DNA from: Planctomycetota bacterium
GTDB lineage: Bacteria > Planctomycetota > Phycisphaerae > Tepidisphaerales > Tepidisphaeraceae
Length of the DNA: 11,301 nucleotides
NCBI GenBank assembly: GCA_029777755.1
Contig: JAKORQ010000198.1
Coordinates: 1-11,301, forward strand
Direction: 5' to 3'
The notes below the pieces were generated by a model, which saw only the letters and a list, made by a program, of their open reading frames with translations, searched no databases and was not told the origin of the DNA. Positions 7,357-11,301 of this stretch are shown piece by piece (the first letter of the stretch is position 1; every line of letters begins with the position of its first letter). Made by a program: the position numbers and the translations under genes.

Positions 7357-8397
7357 CTATGCCGACTCCCTTACTACCAGTCGTGGCTTGACTATCCGCT
7401 TGCGCCTTGCGGGCGGAATTGGTTTACCTTTCAGCGTCTCATCGACCAGGTCGATGGCGGCGATGGCGAAATCGTCGTTGTTCTGGTCGATGGTGGTCAG
7501 CTCCGGGTCGAACAATGCGGCCGAGGGCAGGTTGTCAAACCCGATGACTGCCATCTGCCCGGGAACGCTTATCCCCCGCCGCCGCATCGCCTTGATCAGC
7601 TCAATCGCCCAGATGTCATTCGATGCCACGATTGCATCAGCGCCGCCGGCGATCGCCACCTTCTCCACGGCTGAGCCCAGGAGCTCGCGCGTGGGCGGAA
7701 ACGTGCCATCGCCGGCGAAGATCAGCTCCTTTTGCACCTGGCGCTTGTGATCCTTTAACCCGGCGGTGTAGCCGCGCAGGCGATCCTGCATCAGCGGATC
7801 GTTCCAACTGTTCAGCACCAAGGCGATGCGCTGCCGGCCGGATTTCACCAGGTGGCCAACCGCCTCACGTACGCCCTGGGCGCGGTCGACATCCACGCAC
7901 AAAGCGCCCGGGAGGATCGCCTCGGTCTGGAACACCAGTGCGCGAATGCGCGAGAACCAGTCCATCAGCGGGGGATTGTTGCGCGGCAGGGGGTTATGGA
8001 AGCAGATCATGGCCTCCACGCCGCGCGAGACGAAATCCTGCACGTACTGCACCGCCCGCTCGGCGTCATCGTGAAACTGCCCGATCATCAGGCGATACCC
8101 GCGGCGGTACGCCTCCTGCTCGATCCGCCAGAGGCGCTCCCAGTTGGCGGCCGTCGAGCTGGCGCCGATCAGCACGCCGATCACATCGCCGGTCCTTCCC
8201 TTGAGCTGCTGCGCCGTGACATTGGGGCGATACCCCATCTCCTGGGCGATCTTCCGCACGCGCTTTGCGGTGGCCTCACTGACGCGCACCGTCCCCCCGG
8301 CGCTGGAACGAAGAACGGCCGACACCACGGTGGCAGACACCCCCGCCTTCGCGGCGACATCAACCAGGCGCACAGGTGCAGTTGAAGACCGTTGCAT
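7357..8397 (-). CDS. LacI/GalR-family transcriptional regulator
   Basis: The protein has 346 residues, the normal length for the family. The N-terminal helix-turn-helix reads RLVDVAAKAGVSATVVSAVL (10-29), followed by the family's conserved RVRKIAQEMGYRPN and a hinge with AQQLKGRTGDVIGVL (about 62-76) whose Leu would insert into the operator's central step. The remainder is a periplasmic-binding-protein-like effector domain with IVASNDIWAIELI and MAVIGFDNLP near the C-terminus, so it should respond to a small sugar-like ligand. It is the first gene of the operon with aminotransferase, M20 enzyme and oxidoreductase and probably controls it and itself through the palindrome over its -10 box. I chose the ATG at 8397; a TTG at 8406 would add three residues. 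Neither start has a Shine-Dalgarno. Confidence 0.95.
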   Translation of the reverse strand: MQRSSTAPVRLVDVAAKAGVSATVVSAVLRSSAGGTVRVSEATAKRVRKIAQEMGYRPNVTAQQLKGRTGDVIGVLIGASSTAANWERLWRIEQEAYRRGYRLMIGQFHDDAERAVQYVQDFVSRGVEAMICFHNPLPRNNPPLMDWFSRIRALVFQTEAILPGALCVDVDRAQGVREAVGHLVKSGRQRIALVLNSWNDPLMQDRLRGYTAGLKDHKRQVQKELIFAGDGTFPPTRELLGSAVEKVAIAGGADAIVASNDIWAIELIKAMRRRGISVPGQMAVIGFDNLPSAALFDPELTTIDQNNDDFAIAAIDLVDETLKGKPIPPARRKRIVKPRLVVRESA

Positions 8398-8415
8398 CGG
8401 GTGCAAAGAATAGCG

Positions 8416-8433
8416 TGATTATACGTTGAATCA
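8416..8433. promoter_or_regulatory. Candidate LacI-family operator, TGATTATACGTTGAATCA
   Basis: This 18-bp pseudo-palindrome has arms TGATT/AATCA and a central ACGT. Seven of nine base pairs are symmetric and the centre is CG, which is the established architecture of LacI-family operators. It covers the TATAAT box on the minus strand (8418-8423) of the regulator's own operon, so binding would block RNA polymerase. The effector and any other sites in the genome are unknown. Confidence 0.6.
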
Positions 8434-8447
8434 AGAGGATTTTTTAA
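8418..8447 (-). promoter_or_regulatory. Candidate promoter of the LacI operon
   Basis: TATAAT at 8418-8423 on the minus strand with a weak -35 TTAAAA at 8442-8447 (18-base spacer, four of six). The predicted start near 8411 leaves a leader of about 14 bases to the ATG at 8397, without a Shine-Dalgarno. The -10 box lies within the candidate operator. Confidence 0.5.
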
Positions 8448-8479
8448 GCCACAGGCGAGGGTAGGGGAAACTCCGTTTT

Positions 8480-8506
8480 GCGATTGTCGATTCTCGATTT
8501 GCGATT
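8480..8506. repeat. Degenerate CGATT tandem array
   Basis: Four CGATT units occur within 26 bases, spaced by one to two bases (CGATTGT, CGATTCT, CGATTTG, CGATTGG). A partly matching copy in inverted orientation sits at 8549-8563: TGTCGATTCTCGATT at 8485-8499 against TGTCGATTGTTGATT on the other strand, two mismatches in 15. It lies in the noncoding spacer between the GH43 and LacI genes. I see no gene or known element in it. Confidence 0.55.
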
Positions 8507-8567
8507 GGGGACAAGCTGTCTCGTCCTGACTGACCCAGCGCGCTCGTCAATCAACAATCGACAGCTT
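8507..8567. repeat. Inverted repeat AAGCTGTC / GACAGCTT
   Basis: AAGCTGTC (8513-8520) and GACAGCTT (8560-8567) are perfect eight-base inverted arms separated by 39 bases. Each arm is accompanied by a GGGG on its outer reading side (GGGGACAAGCTGTC on plus; GGGGCACAGATAAGCTGTC on minus), so they look like two facing copies of one short element. Confidence 0.5.
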
Positions 8568-8599
8568 ATCTGTGCCCCATCTGTGGCTAATAAGTTGTC
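8560..8599 (-). other. Imperfect hairpin at the GH43 3' end
   Basis: GACAGCTTA (8560-8568) faces TAAGTTGTC (8591-8599), eight of nine complementary (nine with a G-U pair), plus one further pair inside. It includes two bases of the GH43 stop codon. The loop carries two CTGTG-type repeats. There is no T tract on the minus strand, so it could be an RNA 3'-end structure or part of the repeat cluster and is not a clear intrinsic terminator. Confidence 0.4.
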
Positions 8600-10133
8600 A
8601 CTCAGCGGCCTGATAGTCCAGGTAATCGAAATCTGCGGTCGGGGCGTTGGCGGGGTCCTGCGAGATGCAGAACATCCCTATCAGCGAGCCGCCCCAGGTG
8701 CCAGAGAGTTCCGTTGAGATCAGGTTCATCAGGGCGGTGGCCACCTCCGTGAAGTTGCCGGACTTGTCGGCGTAGTGGAACTGGTAGTAGTCGGCGTCGG
8801 CCGTGATCTTCAGGCGGATCGGGCCGACGGCCGGCAGGATAGCCAGTTGCTCCTCAGTGCGGATGTCGCCGACCGTTCGACGCAGGACCAGTACACGCTT
8901 GCCGCCGCTGGCGGTGACGGCCAGGTCATAGTGGTAATGCCACTTCTGGAAGACGCTGATGCCGGCCGAGTCGCGCTCGTCGCGCGGGATGAAAGACAGT
9001 AGTGTCTCGGCCGAGAACTTGATGTCCGTCTGCCGCGTGCCCACGAAAGCAGTGGGGCTCTGCTCCGTGATGGTGTGGCCCAGCGGGCGCAGACGCAGGC
9101 ATCCCGGGCGCGACTGCAGATCAATCGCCCGCGAGCTGTTGCAGTTGATCAGCACGAATCGGCCATCCAGCCCGCTGCTGTTGAACTCCTCGCGCAAGGG
9201 GATCTGCGGCCAGGGGTGGGCCGGCGGCAACTTGGCCGACACCTCCAAACTGGAAAGCTGCGTGACATCGGTTGTGGGCCAGCCATCCTTCCAGGTGACC
9301 GGCAACAGGAATGTCTCCCGGCCAATCGCGGAGAAATGGTTGTACCCGGGATGCCGTGTGCCCAGGAAGTACAGCCACCAGCTTCCGTCATGCGCCTCGA
9401 CCAGCTCGGCGTGGCCGGTTGAGCGAACGGGATATGCCCAGTTGCGCAACTGCCCGAGGATGGGGTTGTAGGGGCAAGGTTCAAACGGCCCCCACGGGCT
9501 GTCGGATCGGCCGATCGTCTCCATGTGCAGGAAGCGGGAGCCGCCCTCGGCCTGCATGAGGTAGTACTTGCCGTCGATCTTGTACAGGTGGGCGCCTTCG
9601 CAATCCTCGGAGATGAAGCCGCGGGTGATTGGCCGGAGGGGAGTGAGCAGCTTGCCCGTCTTTATGTCGATCTCGGCCTGCACGGTGTCGGTAATACCGA
9701 TGCCGCCGCGACGGGTGTAGTAGACCTTGCCATCGTCATCGAAGAACAGCGACGGATCGAAGAAGCCTTCATCGACGAAGATCGGCTCTGACCATTCGCC
9801 GGCCGGGTCGCGGGTGGTGACATAGAAGTTGCCGCCATCCTTAACGCGGTTAGTGGTGATCATGTAGAAGACGCCGTCGTGATACCGCAGCGTCGGGGCG
9901 TAGATCTCGATGCGCCCGCCGGTGCGCTCGGCCATGAACTGGCTGGGGCGTGTCAGGGCATGCGAGATCAGCCGCCAGTTTACCAGGTCGCGGCTGTGGT
10001 AGATCGGCACGCCGGGGAAGAGGTGGAAACTGCTGGTGGCGAGGTAGTAATCCTGCCCCACGCGGATCACGGAAGGATCAGGGTTGAGCCCACGCACGAC
10101 GGGATTGCGATAGCTGGTCATATTGCGCGACAT
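8598..10133 (-). CDS. Glycoside hydrolase family 43, beta-xylosidase/alpha-arabinofuranosidase
   Basis: The protein has 511 residues, the size of two-domain GH43 beta-xylosidases. The five-bladed propeller begins with NPVVRGLNPDPSVI, whose Asp 19 is the expected general base. FFDPSLFFD supplies the pKa-modulating Asp 126, and STGHAELV supplies the general acid Glu 243. From about residue 310 (PLREEFNSSGLD...) it carries the C-terminal beta-sandwich typical of GH43 xylosidases, which helps close the active site. There is no signal peptide, suggesting action in the cytoplasm on imported xylo- or arabino-oligosaccharides. The frame is open upstream to 10436, but that part runs through the opposite-strand gene, so I start at MSRN (10133); MTSY (10119-10121) is also possible and a TTG at 10157 cannot be excluded. 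No Shine-Dalgarno is visible. It diverges from a secreted glycosidase-like gene. Confidence 0.93.
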   Translation of the reverse strand: MSRNMTSYRNPVVRGLNPDPSVIRVGQDYYLATSSFHLFPGVPIYHSRDLVNWRLISHALTRPSQFMAERTGGRIEIYAPTLRYHDGVFYMITTNRVKDGGNFYVTTRDPAGEWSEPIFVDEGFFDPSLFFDDDGKVYYTRRGGIGITDTVQAEIDIKTGKLLTPLRPITRGFISEDCEGAHLYKIDGKYYLMQAEGGSRFLHMETIGRSDSPWGPFEPCPYNPILGQLRNWAYPVRSTGHAELVEAHDGSWWLYFLGTRHPGYNHFSAIGRETFLLPVTWKDGWPTTDVTQLSSLEVSAKLPPAHPWPQIPLREEFNSSGLDGRFVLINCNSSRAIDLQSRPGCLRLRPLGHTITEQSPTAFVGTRQTDIKFSAETLLSFIPRDERDSAGISVFQKWHYHYDLAVTASGGKRVLVLRRTVGDIRTEEQLAILPAVGPIRLKITADADYYQFHYADKSGNFTEVATALMNLISTELSGTWGGSLIGMFCISQDPANAPTADFDYLDYQAAE

Positions 10134-10154
10134 TGGACGATCAGTTTGATGGAA

Positions 10155-10185
10155 GTGCAAGGGGACAAAACTGCCTCCCCGGCAC
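10155..10185. repeat. Hairpin with GGGGACA head in the GH43 upstream spacer
   Basis: GTGC-aa-GGGGA (10155-10165) pairs with TCCCC-g-GCAC (10176-10185) around a ten-base loop, nine base pairs with a small internal loop. The plus strand begins GGGGACAA...CTG.CTC, like the copy at 8507-8522 in the other spacer. It looks like a short REP-like interspersed element, or a regulatory hairpin in the GH43 leader. Confidence 0.45.
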
Positions 10186-10187
10186 CA

Positions 10188-10193
10188 ATTAGA
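10188..10193 (-). promoter_or_regulatory. Weak candidate -10 box for GH43
   Basis: TCTAAT on the minus strand matches TATAAT at five of six and would give a leader of about 48 bases containing the hairpin at 10155-10185. No good -35 is present, so this is tentative. Confidence 0.25.
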
Positions 10194-10204
10194 TGCCAGC
10201 ATGG

Positions 10205-10217
10205 TTCCAACATGGAA
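10205..10217. promoter_or_regulatory. Short palindrome TTCCA-ACA-TGGAA in the divergent spacer
   Basis: Perfect five-base arms around three bases, placed about where the -35 region of the plus-strand glycosidase promoter would lie and also upstream of the GH43 gene. It could be an operator shared by the two divergent genes. It has an odd centre, unlike the LacI-type site at 8416, so a different regulator would be expected. Confidence 0.25.
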
Positions 10218-10229
10218 GCCGGCTGGTGG

Positions 10230-10235
10230 TATTCT
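10230..10235 (+). promoter_or_regulatory. Weak candidate -10 box for the secreted glycosidase-like gene
   Basis: TATTCT (four of six) ends seven bases before the ATG at 10243, so the predicted transcript would start at or next to the start codon. No good -35 is visible. Confidence 0.25.
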
Positions 10236-10242
10236 ATCTGCC

Positions 10243-11301
10243 ATGTTCAAGCACTTCCTGGCGATATGTATGGGCGCTGGCACTATCCCGTGTGTGCTGG
10301 CGGCCGGCGAGGGTTCGATTGTCCCCGAAATCAACGGCTGGGGAACCGTGCGCAGCGTGCGCGTGGATGGGTATCGTTTTCCGGTCAGCACCGGCATGGA
10401 TGTGTCGACGCCGCGCTGGGAGCAGGTGCGCCCCATCGAGCAGTGGGCTGTTGGCGATGTGCAGTTCAGCGAGGGTGAGACGCTTGTCTATAGCGGCAGG
10501 ATACCGATTGGCGAGTCGGCCGTGGCCTACCGCCACAGCATCCGGACCGACGACCAGGGGGTGTGGGTGAAGATGGAGGGCACGGCCACAAGCAGTATGC
10601 CGATCGAGGCGCTGCGGGCCATGGTGATTATCCCGGCCGGGGAGTTTGCGGGGGCGGAGGTGGAACTGCTGGGCACCCCGGCGCCGCTGATGATCTCTCT
10701 GCCGGAAGAGCGCGGCGACAGGCCTCACCTCATCACCGGCGAGGCGACAGGCGTGCAGGTGCGCAAGGATAATCGACGACTCGCCATCCGATTCGACCAT
10801 CCCCGAAGGGTGACGGTGCAGGATGAGCGGCATTTCGGGATGGACCAGTTTCGCGTCTATTTCATGATGCAGACCGGCGAACTGGCAAAGGGGCAGACGG
10901 TGTCGGCCGAGCTGCTGCTGCGCCCGGAGGTGACGGTGGATGACCGGCCGATTGAACTTGAGGTGGATGGGCAGCGGGAGCTGTATGAGCTGCACGGGTT
11001 TGGCGGGAACTTCGTGTACGGCTCGCAGTCGCAGGCCTCGAAGTACAACCTGGACACCCTGAACGTGGCCTGGGGGCGGGTGTGGATGCCGTTGCACCTA
11101 TGGGAGCCGGAAAACGACAACGACGCCGCCGGCGCTACCGACATGGAGAAGCTGGCCGCCAACGACAAGCCTCGCACCAACCTGCGTCATTCGCTGGAGA
11201 TGGCGCAGGAACTGCAGCGACGGAAGATTCCTTACATCATCAGCATCTGGGGTGTGCCGACCTGGATGCACGCCAACCCGGAGAAGGATCGTGAGAGAAA
11301 G
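10243..11301 (+). CDS. Secreted putative glycoside hydrolase, clan GH-A / GH30-like (3' end cut by window edge)
   Basis: The frame is open for 353 residues to the window edge. It starts with a signal peptide: MFKH, a hydrophobic stretch to about residue 19, and a small-residue cleavage region VLAAG. Residues about 22-245 look beta-rich (regular short polar/hydrophobic alternation, for example VSAELLLRPEVTV) and I do not recognise this domain. From about 247 the sequence LYELHGFGGNFVY resembles the start of the barrel in GH30-type enzymes, where a GFG motif opens strand 1. It is followed by NVAWGRVWMPLHLWEP (strand 2) and RRKIPYIISIWGVPTWMH (strand 3 and its loop), as in clan-A beta/alpha barrels. 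The catalytic glutamates would lie beyond the edge, so activity is unproven. It diverges from GH43, fitting a joint role in hemicellulose use. Confidence 0.8.
   Translation, partial: MFKHFLAICMGAGTIPCVLAAGEGSIVPEINGWGTVRSVRVDGYRFPVSTGMDVSTPRWEQVRPIEQWAVGDVQFSEGETLVYSGRIPIGESAVAYRHSIRTDDQGVWVKMEGTATSSMPIEALRAMVIIPAGEFAGAEVELLGTPAPLMISLPEERGDRPHLITGEATGVQVRKDNRRLAIRFDHPRRVTVQDERHFGMDQFRVYFMMQTGELAKGQTVSAELLLRPEVTVDDRPIELEVDGQRELYELHGFGGNFVYGSQSQASKYNLDTLNVAWGRVWMPLHLWEPENDNDAAGATDMEKLAANDKPRTNLRHSLEMAQELQRRKIPYIISIWGVPTWMHANPEKDRERK

Noticed and set aside
8434..8460. T-run (8440-8445) as a possible terminator
   Set aside because: No stem precedes the T-run on the plus strand, and on the minus strand the run is A-rich, so it cannot terminate the GH43 transcript.
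8480..8506. CRISPR array
   Set aside because: Units are five to seven bases with one- or two-base gaps; there are no spacers of CRISPR size and no cas genes.
8478..8717. 79-codon plus-strand frame over the repeat cluster
   Set aside because: Its codons follow the CGATT repeats and then run antisense into GH43; there is no ribosome binding site or recognisable sequence.
10134..10436. N-terminal extension of GH43 by about 100 codons
   Set aside because: The extension runs through the divergent spacer and the start of the secreted glycosidase gene, and GH43 homology begins right after the ATG at 10133.
10234..11097. 287-codon minus-strand frame opposite the secreted glycosidase
   Set aside because: Pro/His/Arg-rich shadow; the plus strand encodes a signal peptide and a recognisable barrel start.

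Overview
The window is a GC-rich, densely packed stretch of bacterial chromosome with eight clear genes, a probable small lipoprotein gene and no RNA genes, insertion sequences or CRISPR arrays. The organism looks like a free-living Gram-negative polysaccharide degrader. Evidence for this is a lipobox protein, a Wzm/Wzt-type polysaccharide exporter, a LacI-family regulator, a Gfo/Idh/MocA oxidoreductase and plant-polysaccharide glycoside hydrolases. A Planctomycetota-like or related environmental lineage is my guess from gene style only; no taxonomic marker is present.

Layout. (1) 1-1899, minus strand: an ABC-2 exporter pair, permease first, then the ATPase whose C-terminus runs off the left edge. 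(2) 1945-3008: a small lipoprotein (minus) and a class I methyltransferase (plus) start back to back, with candidate promoters that overlap. (3) 3011-8397, minus strand: a four-gene operon in the order LacI regulator, class III aminotransferase, large M20 metallo-amidohydrolase, Gfo/Idh/MocA oxidoreductase, with 27- and 13-nt gaps and then an 8-nt overlap. An 18-bp pseudo-palindrome with a central CG overlaps the TATAAT box of this operon and is a strong candidate autoregulatory operator. (4) 8398-8597: a noncoding spacer packed with short direct and inverted repeats. (5) 8598-10133, minus strand: a GH43 beta-xylosidase/arabinofuranosidase without signal peptide. (6) 10243 to the right edge, plus strand: a secreted protein whose second half begins like a clan-A (GH30-type) glycosidase barrel. 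The last two genes diverge from a 109-bp spacer holding a hairpin and a short palindrome.

How it may fit together. The secreted glycosidase and the apparently cytoplasmic GH43 enzyme could act in sequence on a xylan- or arabinoxylan-like glycan. The LacI operon reads as a small inducible catabolic route in which an N-acyl or peptide-type bond is hydrolysed, an amino group is transferred and a hydroxyl or sugar is oxidised; its substrate cannot be read from the sequence. The aminotransferase and the oxidoreductase each carry a conservative change at a usually diagnostic residue, and the amidohydrolase is much longer than most of its family, so the pathway may be undescribed.

A repeated pattern in translation signals stands out. 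Most first genes of transcription units lack a Shine-Dalgarno sequence and several have a -10-like box close to the start codon, while every internal operon gene has a good Shine-Dalgarno.
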